Assembly (NCBI GenBank): GCA_039000515.1
Contig: JBCFYV010000935.1
Coordinates: 58,600,346 to 58,664,345 of the forward strand
Origin: Timema cristinae
Taxonomy: Eukaryota > Arthropoda > Insecta > Phasmatodea > Timematidae
Reading direction: 5' to 3'
DNA length: 64,000 nt
Below the pieces are notes generated by a model. It was not told where the DNA came from. It made no database searches and saw only the letters and a program-made list of their open reading frames with translations. Below are positions 51,403-61,479 of this stretch, one piece after another. A program made the position numbers and the translations under genes. Each line of letters opens with the position of its first letter. Position 1 is the first letter of the stretch.

Positions 51403-51935
51403 TTATTAATTACTTGAGAGTAATACACACACTACCCCCGTCCCCCGTTCCCCTTTCTCCCGAACACATAAAATAAGGAGTAGTATGTATATTACTATCA
51501 AATAGAATCTAACAGTTTTGATGTAAACATATTTTGATTACTTTTCTCAGACCTAATAGCTCGTTTTATTCCAAGAAAAGTTCTTCTTTTTTCCTACGAT
51601 ACCATTTGAATGTATAAAAAAACAATCTGTAATTTTAAAATGTGACAGAATAATGTTGCAATAGGAGTTCATAAAGAGTGCATCTTGTAGGTGAATTACT
51701 AATTAGTATTTGGCTATTATATCGAAAAGCAAAAGGGTAAAGTTTAAAAAAAGGGCTTTATTATTTTAAAATATATATATGGACCCCCCCCCCCCCATTG
51801 GATGGATCTATTAATTTCCAGGGGGGTAGATCTGGACCCTCCCTTCCCCAGCCCCCTACCCCCCAATCCCAACCAACATCTTTAGATAAAAAAAGAATCG
51901 AGAATTTTTTTTTAAGGAAAATAAATAAATTTAAA
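51403..51935. other. no recognised gene
   Basis: AT-rich with a poly(C) run at 51783 followed by a G/C-rich purine-pyrimidine patch. Confidence 0.4.
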
Positions 51936-51939
51936 TTTA

Positions 51940-52035
51940 TGATCAACAATAGTTTTTTTAAATAATACAATGTTATTAGAATTTTGCTCTTGAACTTTTA
52001 AACACAATATTTAATACAAGTTTTTTTAATGATAA
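51940..52035. repeat. two-copy dispersed repeat, copy 2
   Basis: TTTTTTTAAATAATACAATG, GAACTTTTAAACACAATATT, TTTTTTTAATGATAA; matches 10040-10135. Confidence 0.55.
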
Positions 52036-52505
52036 AATCAGCGAATCGTTTGATGAAAAAGATTTAAAAATCAAACCCATGACTAAGTACATAACATTTA
52101 AATGGCAACCACCTTCACCGGCTCCCTTCAATGGATTTTAAAAATTGGTTGTATTGTAACCGAAAACTGACAGAAAAAGAATGGTCACTTTACTCTAAGG
52201 TGCCCTACCCACTCACTTTAAGTGCTGTCAATATTTTTAAAGGATAAATGCTATATCATTTCAAGTAGACAGATATTTTGAAAAGTCAAACATTTAGCAG
52301 GTAGGTATCAGTTTATACCCGAATGTTGTGTTGAGGTATTGTACAACTACTACAAACTTCTTCTCCCCCACCTTCCATCCTCGTCTCATCAAACAACGAG
52401 CATTTATTTGACGATGTGGGGAAGACGAACAACGTTGCCATACTTCCTTGTCGTCCCGTCTTTCCTCGTGACCAGCTGAGGGTTAAAGCGGGACTGGGTA
52501 CCAAC
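52036..52505. other. no supported gene
   Basis: No recognised repeat; the short frame at 52313-52507 has no motif. Confidence 0.4.
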
Positions 52506-52764
52506 AATTAGGAATGTGGAATCGAAAGAAAATGATCGATACTGTAATCATCAAAGTATCGGTAAAAAAATATCGATACCTTACTAGTATAGAAAGAAAA
52601 GTATCGATAACAGTAAAGTATCGGTATCGAAATTTTAATCGGGAAAAATGTTTTTTAAATCTAGTAATAATAAATTTCAACTTTTGCATCATAATAATTA
52701 TTTTCGTATTTATTTAAACACTGAAAATGATGATGATTTAACCAACGTATACTTAGGTTAAAAA

Positions 52765-53045
52765 GGTGACCTGGTGGTCTAGGGGTAAGGTGTCGGACTT
52801 CTTTGCTAGAGGTCCGGGATTCAATCCTCGGTCTCGGCACAGATTTATCTGATTACCAAACCCTTCCTTCACCTCTGACAAGACGTTTATTAATCACAAC
52901 TTGTGAATGTGGGGAATGCCAGGCCTCCACCGTGGTTCGGATTCCACGTTAAACTGTAGGTCCTTCATTTCATCTCACAATCACCCTACCATTACACATT
53001 AGCGTAAGTGCGTATAACCCGAACGGGTAGTAAGACGCGGTGCTA
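52765..53045 (+). mobile_element. SINE A, full length
   Basis: GGTGACCTGGTGGTCTAGGG, GGGATTCAATCC (box B altered), longer middle variant, shared tail, short (TAAT) tail. Confidence 0.95.
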
Positions 53046-53141
53046 ATTATAATATACTCAGGTCTATCGCGTCTTTATTATGTGTTGGAGCTTGGAAGGT
53101 ATGATAGATAGTATGATTGATATTACGATACCACCTAGCTA

Positions 53142-53399
53142 ATAATAATAATATTTAGCACCACGTCTTACTACCCGTTCGGTTTATACGCTTTAAGTAC
53201 TAATTACGTTAATGGATTAGGAATTGGAAAGGTTGAATTAGAGGAAGTGAACCCGCATTTGCGTGGAGGGAGAGTGGAAAACCATTTAGGAAAAACCCCC
53301 CCAGTTCACCCGACCGAGATTCGAACCTCGATCTCCCCATCCTCGGCGGTCGAGCTCAACACGACACGCGCGTTAGCCAACTACGCCACCGAGGCGGGT
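53142..53399 (-). mobile_element. SINE B, full length, 10-bp TSD
   Basis: Direct repeats CACCTAGCTA at 53132-53141 and 53400-53409. One of the best-preserved B copies: GCACCACGTCTTACTACCCG to GTTAGCCAACTACGCCACCG. Its 5' end is CGCCTCGGTGGCGTAGTTGG. Its A-rich tail has become (AAT)n. Confidence 0.95.
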
Positions 53400-53736
53400 C
53401 ACCTAGCTAGCGTTCTTTCTTTGCTTGTCATGCAGAAAACAAACAAGAATTGAGAAATAGTGCCATTTATTCTATCTCCACAGTTCACCCTAGTAAACAT
53501 CCAATCACAGGAAGAGTGAAGATAAAAAAAAAGTTGTTTCTTTCGATACCGATCCGATACCGTAGTGTAATACTAATAACAGTAGAAGTATCGGGTGATA
53601 AAATACTAGTATCAACAGGAAAATATCGATATTAGTAAAAGTATCGATACATTTTTCACATCCCTAACACCAAACTTGAAAGTCGAGAGATACAGTCTCC
53701 TCTTTCTTGCCGGAAATAAAAACTACCAAGCTTCCT

Positions 53737-53759
53737 TAAAAAAAAAAAAAAAAAAAAAA
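53737..53759. repeat. poly(A) tract
   Basis: About 21 uninterrupted A residues; no retroposed body recognised upstream. Confidence 0.8.
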
Positions 53760-54098
53760 GCATTTCGTCCTTCTTGTTTCTGAAATGGGCCGATACATTA
53801 CGTTAGAAGTGAACGCGACGTGTTAAGTATAATTAGTGAGTCCCAAGGCTAAAGTGGCATAAACGAAGTAAACAGAAAAATAGCATTAGTGCCCTTCTAA
53901 CTTTCTCTTTGTTGGGGATCACTCTTCTTAAAAAAGAAAAATCAGCGACCCTAGTCCATATTTTATTGTGTGGTATACCAGGTGCTTATACACATTTTTG
54001 GGTGATTAGCACCTGGAGACTTTTTCGAGTGCTGGTCACTCTGATACTCGGAACATTTGAAGGGTAAAAAAATAAGTTGTTAATATTTCAAAGTAAAG
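53760..54098. other. no recognised feature
   Basis: No gene or repeat seen. Confidence 0.4.
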
Positions 54099-54100
54099 TT

Positions 54101-54301
54101 TACAGTAAAAACTTTGATAAACGAAATAAAGAGAGCTGAACCCGTTTCGGATAAGCAAATTTTCAGATATGAATTAATAATACTTCTGAAGGGTTAATTA
54201 AAACCTTCATTTGGCAGTTCAGCTACTGAAAACAATACTTGAACAAAAATACGGTTATCCGTTTCGGATATTAGAGGTCTGTAAATGGGAAGTTTACTGT
54301 A
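54101..54301. mobile_element. pogo/Tigger-like MITE
   Basis: TA-bounded ends CAGTAAAAACTTTGATAAAC and (complement of the right end) CAGTAAACTTCCCATTTAC. GTTTCGGATAAGC is mirrored by GTTATCCGTTTCGGATAT. CAGT starts with GATAA-rich ends are typical of the pogo branch of Tc1/mariner. Confidence 0.65.
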
Positions 54302-54394
54302 CGTATTTAGAAAACATTTTTTTTTACTCTTCTTAACATGTGACAGGGCCCCATAACAATGTTCATGTTTTTTGAAGTTCAGCGAGAAATCAAA

Positions 54395-54548
54395 TTAATG
54401 CCCATAATACCGCTATGCTCATGACAAATATTCAACAACTGTTGATATCACCATGCGAAGAAAATTAATATCTGTCATTCTACTGGAGCAATAGTTGATT
54501 TATTTAGGGGGAAAAAAATCCGCTATAAAAAACTGCCAAAACAATTTC
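54395..54548. mobile_element. foldback MITE, copy 2 (partial)
   Basis: CATGACAAATATTCAACAAC, TGTTGATATCACCATG, CTGGAGCAATAGTTGATTTA and TATAAAAAACTGCCAAAAC match the right half of 17955-18262. Confidence 0.7.
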
Positions 54549-54939
54549 TTTTCCTCGCGTTCCCTAAATCCACATCTTAAAGAATAACAAATATATTTGA
54601 TCTAAAACTAGCGGTGTTATTTTGTGTTGAAGAGAAGGTAATACAGTGACCATTGCAGCGGAAGACAGGACGTGTTTTCTATCGACGGAAGATATGACGA
54701 CGAGATATAGGAAACCAGTGCGTGACATATAAAATAGTAAAAATAAATAAGAACAAAGTTGAAAAAAAAAAGACTGGTTTGGCCCGCGGAATAAACTTAA
54801 ATTCAGTCTAGAAATTACTGTACAAGTGTCATTTCCTCCGCTCAAAAAAAAGTCGGGATAAAATAGCGTTTTGAAACTGAATAGATAATAATGTAAGACC
54901 GGTCTATGCAACTTTAATCCTGGGTTCCACAGGCTTTGT

Positions 54940-54941
<2 letters not shown>

Positions 54942-54974
<33 letters not shown>
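54942..54974. repeat. poly(T) tract
   Basis: 33 T residues. On the minus strand it makes a lysine run in a 165-codon frame (55061-54564) that I reject as a gene. Confidence 0.9.
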
Positions 54975-54977
<3 letters not shown>

Positions 54978-55074
54978 GGGCACCTCCCAACCGAAAGGAA
55001 ATATTCTCACATTTGTGTATATCTTTTGGAAATGGCAGTCCTGAAGCTTCAAAATTACCAAAATAATCCTCAGC

Positions 55075-55435
55075 TATCTTAGAATTGTTTATTGTAATTA
55101 TTTACAAAATGACTTTATATGTTTTATGAAGGCTTTGATAATCACATCACGTGAGATGTCGTTTGAAATGAGTTATTCTAATATATTTCTCATATATTTA
55201 TTTTAAATTTAAAAACTTAAAAATGAATTAAAATTAATTTGGATTTCTGGATGTCTGCAACGCCTTTCAACGCTTCGGTAGGCGGTCACCTTGAGAGGTC
55301 TATCGTAAAATTGTTATCTTGATAATCATTAGATTATTGTTGATAATCAATCTTGGTGCTTAATGCTGCCAACCTTTTAAGCGTTAGTGCATTAACCTCA
55401 ATGTAATTTTATAGGTACTATTACAATTTTCATAG
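55075..55435. other. no recognised feature
   Basis: AT-rich. ATTATTGTTGATAATCAATC near 55335 is a small inverted repeat. Confidence 0.4.
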
Positions 55436-55439
55436 GAAT

Positions 55440-56180
55440 ATCCTTTTAGAAAACACAAGCTTGTTATTTCAATGGAATATCCTTTTAGAAAACAAAAACG
55501 TGTTATTTAATATCAAGAGCTTTTAGAAAACACAAACGTGTTATTTCATATGGAGAGCCTTTTAGTAAACACAAGCGTGTTATTTCATTGGAATATCCTT
55601 TTAGAAAACAAAAACGTGTTATTTAATATGAAGAGCCTTTTAGAAAACACAAACGTGTTATTTCATATGGAGAGCCTTTTAGTAAACACAAGCGTGTTAT
55701 TTCATTGAAATATCCTTTTAGAAAACAAAAAAACGTGTTATTTAATATGAAGAGCCTCTTAGAAAACACAAACGTGTTATTTCATATGGAGAGCCTTTTA
55801 GAAAACACAAACGTGTTATTTCATAGGAATATCCTTTTAGAAAACAAAAACGTGTTATTTGATATGGAGAGCCTTATAGAAAACACAATGCCAGGCCTCC
55901 ACCGTGGTTCAGATTCCAAGTTAAACTGTAGGTCCTTCATTTCATCTCACAATCACCCTACCATTACACATTAGCGTAAGTGCGTATAACCCGAATGGGT
56001 AGTAAGACGCGGTGCTAATAATAATAATAATATAGAAAACACAAACGTGTTGTTTCATAGGAATATCCTTTTAGAAAACACAAACGTATTATTTCATAGG
56101 AATATCCTTTTAGAAAACACAAACGTGTTGTTTCATAGGAATATCCTTTTAGAAAACACAAACGTATTATTTCATAGGTT
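55440..56180. repeat. 39-bp tandem repeat, about 15 units, split by SINE A
   Basis: Unit CCTTTTAGAAAACACAAACG plus TGTTATTTCATAGGAATAT, with two main variants (ATATGGAGAGC and ATAGGAATATC) that alternate in blocks. This suggests a higher-order dimer/trimer. A SINE A interrupts it at 55889-56031. Confidence 0.93.
55889..56031 (+). mobile_element. SINE A, headless, 13-bp TSD
   Basis: Direct repeats ATAGAAAACACAA at 55876-55888 and 56032-56044. Starts TGCCAGGCCTCCACCGTGG. Confidence 0.96.
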
Positions 56181-56184
56181 TTGA

Positions 56185-56300
56185 TAATATCTATAAAAAG
56201 TGAATGTTACAAATCCCATGACTTGAAGTATGAATATTTGACAGAATATCTAGTAATTTTTCTAACTTTCAGACAAGTTTCTTCCTACAAAAATTTTAAT
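56185..56300. repeat. repeat P
   Basis: AAAAAGTGAATGTTACAAATC, CCATGACTTGAAGTATGAAT, AATATCTAGTAATTTTTC. Confidence 0.65.
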
Positions 56301-56408
56301 GTACTTTGCTCGTCAGGATAGAATTGTTTTCTAGACTTAAATATATAAAATCAAGCATAGTAAGCTATACAAGTGGCGATACTAGCGCATAGGTACACAA
56401 TAATATAC

Positions 56409-56532
56409 ATGGGACTTCTACCAGATGGTGCGAGTAGTATTAACCATTCTGAAGGGCTGAATGCATGCCCAGCTCCAAATGGATAAAAAAATCACATCAA
56501 ACCAACCTTCGGGTTGTTGACTTAAGAAGAAA
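56409..56532 (+). mobile_element. SINE F, 5'-truncated
   Basis: GGGACTTCTACCAGATGGTG, TTAACCATTCTGAAGGGCTG and CCTTCGGGTTGTTGACTTAA, then GAAGAAAC. Confidence 0.7.
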
Positions 56533-57145
56533 CTTTCTCTAAAAAGGACCTAATTGTTGACAGTGGACTTGGAATATCAATAATACATAATCAATGAAGA
56601 AGAAATGTAGTATACAGTGGACTTTGAAATATATGTATCAATAATACTTCATTAATGAGGAAGAAAAGTAGTAAACGTTATGATTACACAGTAACATACC
56701 CATTGAATTTTAAAATGACTCTTTGTCTAATATGAATCTCCTTTGAAACAGTACAAATATTTGATATGTAGATTGCAAGATATAAACATTTGAAATGTCC
56801 TAATTCCTTTATCGAACCAGAGATGATTATGCATTGAACGACCTTTCTAGCTCGGTTAGAAGAAGGTCATGGAGGTCACATTATTGCTAACTCAGCAGTT
56901 GATCTGGTGGCCGGTTATCACCTCTCGTCACAAGAAATTGAGGGAATAGGATATTGGCCTCTCATTGGATCGCGTAGTTTTATCGCCTCTCGGGGGGGGG
57001 ATTGTTATGGGGGACTGAAGTCAGTCAGTCTCCGATTTTCATAGGAAGGGGCAGGGGAAATACGAACTCGGCTCCCAACCAATCCTTTAGCAGTAGACTA
57101 CTGGACCAATCAAAAATTCTCCATCTCATTTTGCATACTTTTATT
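56533..57145. other. no supported gene
   Basis: Contains a short duplication (TACAGTGGACTTKGAA... near 56559 and 56612). The rest is unassigned. Confidence 0.4.
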
Positions 57146-57149
57146 TTTT

Positions 57150-57345
57150 AGCACCACGTCTTACTAACCTTTCGGGTTATACGCTTATGTACTAATTAAG
57201 CTGATGGTTTGAGGAATGGGGAGGATTATTTAGAGGATGTATACCCACATTTGCTTGGAGGGAGGATGGAAAACCAACCTTAGTACAACCGACCGAGATT
57301 CGAACCTCGATCTACCCGTCATCGGTAGTCTCCGCACAGACTTAG
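57150..57345 (-). mobile_element. SINE B
   Basis: TTAGCACCACGTCTTACTAA, TTTGCTTGGAGGGAGG, GATTCGAACCTCGATC (box B). The head is truncated after GTCATCGGTAGTCTCC. Confidence 0.88.
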
Positions 57346-57394
57346 GATCGTGTTGTGGCTTATAATAATACCAACGCGAGCTAAGGCAAGTATT

Positions 57395-57662
57395 TTTGCT
57401 GTTTCTACGGTTTTTATAACAAAACTTTTTTTTTTGGCACGATAAATAAAATGTTGCTACAGTGTATGCTTTTATTTTAATTTTCTACCCATTGTGATCC
57501 CAACAGTTGTTGACTATTTGTCATGGACATCTTGGAATCTAATAAACACTTTTTTCTCTTCTTCATTTAAAAAATCCATTATGTTCATGACGAATAATCA
57601 ATAACTTGATTAATATGTGTAGAAAAACAGATTAAACGCATCTACTGAAATAATATGTTGCT
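57395..57662. mobile_element. foldback MITE, copy 3
   Basis: TTTCTACGGTTTTTATAACA, CGATAAATAAAATGTTGCTA, CAACAGTTGTTGACTATTTG, TTATGTTCATGACGAATAAT; same order as 17955-18262, more diverged. Confidence 0.6.
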
Positions 57663-57760
57663 TATCATTCATTTGCATTTTTTTTTTCTGATTAAAAAAC
57701 TGAGAAAAAAGATCTTAACGCGCGTTTCTTCCCTTATCACTTATGAGATGAAGGATAAGA

Positions 57761-58010
57761 TAATAATAATTATTATTATTATTATTAGCACCGCGTCTTA
57801 CTACCCGTTCGGGTTATACGCACTTAAGCTAATATGTAATGGTAGGGTGATTGTGAGATGAAATGGAGGACCTACAGTTTAACGTGGGATCCGAACTACG
57901 GTGGAGGCCTGGCATTCCACACATTCACAAACTGTGATAATATACGTCTTGTCAGAAGGGAAGGAAGGGTTTGGTAATCAGATAAATCTGTGCCGGGACC
58001 GAGGATTGAC
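57761..58010 (-). mobile_element. SINE A, headless, 11-bp TSD
   Basis: Direct repeats GAAGGATAAGA at 57750-57760 and 58011-58021. Truncated within box B (GACCGAGGATTGA). Confidence 0.95.
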
Positions 58011-58021
58011 GAAGGATAAGA

Positions 58022-58355
58022 GAAACTGTTCTATGAGAAGAAATCGTCTTTTGTGGAGCCGGTCGGAAAGGAACCTGGACTTTCTACTTTAAATTCGGGC
58101 TACGCCAAACAAACGCTTGACAGGTTAGTTGTTATGTGTACGTTAAAATGTAAATGTAAACGTGAAAGACTAAAAAGTCAGTGTGAAGGCCATAGATAGC
58201 AGGTTTATCTTTATTAGACACAAACAAAAACATGTTTATAGCTCGCGATATTTGCTCGAATTTCTTAAGACTTGTAATATTACAACTGTCAGAACGATAA
58301 TTTGATTGACTTTAATTACCATGTGTATAGACACGAGTGATACGCACCAGTGGGA
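58022..58355. other. no recognised feature
   Basis: No gene or repeat seen. Confidence 0.4.
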
Positions 58356-58359
58356 ACGT

Positions 58360-58615
58360 GTTCTAAACGTCAAGCTCGTCTGCTGGTGACGAGAGGTCGG
58401 GGTTCAAGTCCTGGCTGGGTGGGTGTATTGAATTTTGTTTCCTACTACATTAGCGAAACTTTTTAACGAACTCATTTTAATACACATTTGGGTTTTACGA
58501 ATATATTATTTTAATGTTTCCTCACTCTCCCTCCACGCAAATATGGGTACATTTCCTCTAAATCATAATTTTATAATCCCTACTAAATTAGTGAAACCAA
58601 ACGAACGCTGTAATT
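58360..58615 (+). mobile_element. SINE B-like, diverged
   Basis: CTGCTGGTGACGAGAGGTCG, GGGGTTCAAGTCCTGG (box B), TCACTCTCCCTCCACGCAAA, TATGGGTACATTTCC. An extra approximately 60-bp insert lies between box B and the CTCTCC block. No tail. Confidence 0.6.
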
Positions 58616-58621
58616 GAGCCT

Positions 58622-58800
58622 GCACCAGTGTTCACGTGGACAAAGGCGTCAGTCTCATCTGGTATTATTTGTTGGTGACGTAGAGGTCATGGTTTGAATC
58701 ACGGCTGGATGTAATGAGTATTTTTTTTCTTACAAAATGATTTTCCGGGTACATTTTCTCCAAATTCTAACTTACTTATCTCTAGCTTTATTATATTCTT
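58622..58800 (+). mobile_element. SINE B-like, diverged
   Basis: TTGTTGGTGACGTAGAGGTC, ATGGTTTGAATCACGG (box B), then GATTTTCCGGGTACATTTTC. Similar to the preceding copy. Confidence 0.55.
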
Positions 58801-58804
58801 TCAA

Positions 58805-58920
58805 TTTAAAAATGACACGGGAATCAAATCTGAGACCTTTGGCTCGGTACACCCGGGTTTGATTCCCGTGTCAAGGTGTTATTTTTAAATTTAAAGAATA
58901 TAATATTTATATGCGGCTAT
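58805..58920. mobile_element. SINE C palindromic pair
   Basis: TTCTTTCAATTTAAAAATGA plus CACGGGAATCAAA at left is mirrored by TTTGATTCCCGTG plus TCAAGGTGTTATTTTTAAAT at right, giving an inverted repeat with a loop of about 28 bases. Confidence 0.7.
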
Positions 58921-58924
58921 AATC

Positions 58925-59105
58925 GTAATTAACAAAGATAATAGCTTAGCTATTTGATCGTTTAGCTATAAGGATAACTTGCACGGGTAGCAAGAAACGA
59001 TAAACATAAAAATAAATTCGGATGCGATCAGAATCACACCAAAAATCACATTTAATTTTCAAACATAGGGACGGGAATTTTGTCACTCCACTCTTTCGTC
59101 AGGTT
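58925..59105. other. no recognised feature
   Basis: AT-rich spacer. Confidence 0.4.
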
Positions 59106-59106
59106 C

Positions 59107-59775
59107 AGTAGCGGCTCGTGTATAGGCACTGCAGAACTGCAGAACCCTCTATTTTCACTTGATATTATCGATAACATTTAATATAATGAGTCCTTTTTTC
59201 TTTAATTCCTTCATTATTTTTGTAGTAAAATACAGGTATATATTCCTTAAGCTTTAAACAGTACTTCAGTAGCAATCGCCCAGTTTATGAAAAAGATACA
59301 AAAAATCTTTGTATGGAACTGTGCGCTTCACAGTGCCGGTGACGTGACGTTCGACTGTTGTGCGCATGCGCACATAGGAGAGGGTGGGGAAGAGGGCGGG
59401 ACTGCCAGGTAGAGAGAGCACTGTTGCTCTCACAGTGCCGGCTCTGACGTGATGGTGGAAGGAAGTTTTTTTTACTCAGCTTGTATTGTGCTTAAAAACC
59501 GTGTACCATATTCTTGAATGTGATAAAGTGTAGAAGAGTGTAGAATTAGATTATTATTATTCTGCTTCCAGCTATTCCATTTGATTCATTTTTTTTCGGT
59601 TCTTTTATTTAACAGAAAGACTAAATGCGCTTGCAGTACTTTCAATGGAGAAAAATTTCCTCAATTGTCATCCAGAGATCAAGGAGAAAATTATTGAACT
59701 TTTTGTACAAATTAAAAGAAGAAGAATAATGGATTTAATTTTTAAATGAATATATCAATCTTGAACTGTAACCAT
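59107..59775 (+). mobile_element. internally deleted hAT element
   Basis: Starts TCAGTAGCGGCTCGTG, a hAT-type end. The next 400 bases include GTGCGCATGCGCACA and a twice-repeated CACAGTGCCGG; the last coding exon of a transposase follows (listed next). The rest of the gene is missing and the right terminus is not seen, possibly lost where a SINE A inserted. Confidence 0.6.
59616..59749 (+). pseudogene. C-terminal exon of a hAT-family (ZMYM1/DUF4371-like) transposase
   Basis: A pyrimidine tract and AACAG (AG at 59614-59615) precede a 44-codon open exon reading RLNALAVLSMEKNFLNCHPE, then IKEKIIELFVQIKRRR and a TGA at 59747-59749. The RLNxLAxLSxE...F...K.RR pattern is the very C-terminal end of hAT transposases of the ZMYM1-like group, where it completes the dimerisation domain. 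That family parallel is from memory. The frame is intact, but there is no upstream exon in the window: the next 500 bases upstream lead to the element terminus. It is therefore a remnant of a deleted transposon. Confidence 0.6.
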
Positions 59776-60074
59776 TTAATTATTATTATTAGCACCACGT
59801 CTTACTACCCGTTCGGGTTATACGCACTTAAGCCAATGTGTAACGGTAGGGTGATTGGGAGATGAAATGGAGGACCTACAGTTTAACGTGGGATCCGAAC
59901 CACGGTGGAGGCCTGGCATTCCTCACATTCACAAGATGTGATTAATACACGTCTTGTCAGAGGTGAAGGAAGGGTTTGGCAATCAGATAAATCTGTGCTG
60001 GGACCAAGGATTGAACCCCAGACCCCCAATACAGATGTCTGACACCTTACCACCTAGACCACCAGGTCACCACC
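59776..60074 (-). mobile_element. SINE A, full length
   Basis: (TTA)n, GCACCACGTCTTACTACCCG through CCACCTAGACCACCAGGTCA. Sits between the two hAT relics. Confidence 0.95.
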
Positions 60075-60077
60075 ACT

Positions 60078-60720
60078 AAACTATTGATTCTGCCATTCTT
60101 ACTCTTTCTTGAGACCATATGTAAATCAGTGAGAACAACCATTCAACTACCTGGTAGACAGAAAATGGCTTCCATAACTCGGCCGAGGTTAGATACAGAA
60201 ATGTTCTGGTATTTGCAGTGATTGAATAGTTGAACTCACCTTTCTTTACAATTTAAGTTCGTAGTTTTGAGAGTGTCACAGTTTGAAGACCAAAATGTCT
60301 TGGTGATCACCACTTTATCAAATAGTTCATCTAAGTTTATTGCACCATTTCCAAGTGTTTGATTAATTTTTTCCTCTGAATTTTCAATTTCGGGACATAT
60401 AATCTCACCGTTGTTTATCCAAGCAAAATATTCTGGTCCACCAAAACTATTTTCCCATATATCAATGTAGGACAAACATCGATTATAAAAGTTTGTAAAT
60501 TCTTTCATAACTATATCAACATTAATGCTTCCAGGCTCCTCTAGTGCCTTGATATTTTTTTTCTCTTCTTTTGGTATAAATCTATTATCCTGTCATTCTT
60601 CAAGATTTGTTATCAATTTCTTAAGTTTGATTACAATATCAGTTGCATTTGCTTTTGTTTTCCCGGTAGTCAATATTGTTTTGTTAATTTTTCATATTCT
60701 CAACATTTTTCTTCTGACCG
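60078..60720 (-). pseudogene. second hAT transposase relic (BED-type, C-terminal half)
   Basis: On the minus strand one frame reads TKANATDIVIKLKKLITNLE, an in-frame TGA, QDNRFIPKEEKKNIKALEEP, then 90 open codons including FTNFYNRCLSYIDIWENSF and NLDELFDKVVITKTFW to a TGA at about 60236. It continues VQLFNHCKYQNISVSNLG and IFCLPG. After a frame change near 60148 it reads VEWLFSLIYIWSQERVRMAE. The order (FYxR..xYxxxW; DELFD; CLPG...VExxFSxxxxIWxxER) is the C-terminal half of hAT transposases with the dimerisation domain. At least two stops and one frameshift/deletion are present, so it is dead. It is a different subfamily and orientation from the exon at 59616. Confidence 0.72.
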
Positions 60721-61045
60721 GGACCAAATGACAAACCAGCCGGGACTAGCTAGACCTTCCAACCGGGACGTATAGTAAACCTAAATTAACATAAGTAACG
60801 AACACATACAAAACCAAACCGCTCTAAAACTGCGATCCTTTCTCCAAGGTCATTTTACCATTTTCACGATACAGGCCAACTTCAAGAGCAAAACTGTTCA
60901 AAACCGTTTTTTTTTTTTAGGCATTATAGTCTTGCGATAGGAGTCTTATTGATTTCAATGAAGACTTTTATTTTATTATTAGATTAAAAGTATTTCCTGT
61001 GTATTTTCAACACTTTAATAACAGTATATAGTTATTTAGGTTATT
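60721..61045. other. possible upstream part of the hAT relic, unassigned
   Basis: The frame is lost upstream of 60720. No recognisable BED finger, DNA-binding segment or TIR was found up to the SINE at 61050. Confidence 0.4.
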
Positions 61046-61049
61046 TAAT

Positions 61050-61275
61050 TGGCAACCATCTCAGGCTCTACTCTCGCAGTAGACTAGACTGCCGATGACG
61101 AGAAGATCGAGGTTTGAATCTCGGTCGGGTGAAGTTGGGGCGTTTTACACTATTCCTCTACACAAATGAGGGTACACTTCCTATAAATATAACCTTCCTC
61201 ATCCCTAAACCTACTACCGTAATTAGTTCATATACATATATCACTAACAGGTAGTAGGATGTGGTGCTAAAAATA
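61050..61275 (+). mobile_element. SINE B, head truncated
   Basis: CTACTCTCGCAGTAGACTAG, CTGCCGATGACGAGAAGATC, CGAGGTTTGAATCTCGG (box B), tail CTAACAGGTAGTAGGATGTG then GTGCTAAAAA. Confidence 0.88.
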
Positions 61276-61479
61276 CAGGATTTTTTCCCTCGGTAGAAAA
61301 AAAAGGTAAATAAAATTTTAAATAAATGGTACGGAAGGAACTATGCTCGGTTTTTCTCACTCTATTGTTTGAAAATGGAGATATTTACTCAAAACTCGTA
61401 ATATATGTGTCACGAAATAATATACACTAGCAAACCAAGCATAAATTGCACTATACTTATGTAAATAATTTTTTGAGTC

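Larger units (their letters stand above)
52510..53667. mobile_element. hAT-like element with ATCGATA subterminal repeats
   Basis: The left end TAGGAATGTGGAATCG and the right end, read as complement TAGGGATGTGAAAAATG, are inverted repeats. Both flanks carry many GTATCGATA/AGTATCGGT motifs (52525-52640 and 53537-53655). The interior consists largely of two SINEs. No transposase seen and the TSD is not clear. Confidence 0.6.

Noticed and set aside
54564..55061. 165-codon minus-strand frame
   Set aside because: Contains a lysine run encoded by a 33-base poly(T) tract. No domain, and composition follows the local bias.
59320..59460. CpG-rich patch with GCGCATGCGCAC as a host promoter
   Set aside because: It lies inside the deleted hAT element, between its terminus and its last exon, so transposon sequence is the better explanation.
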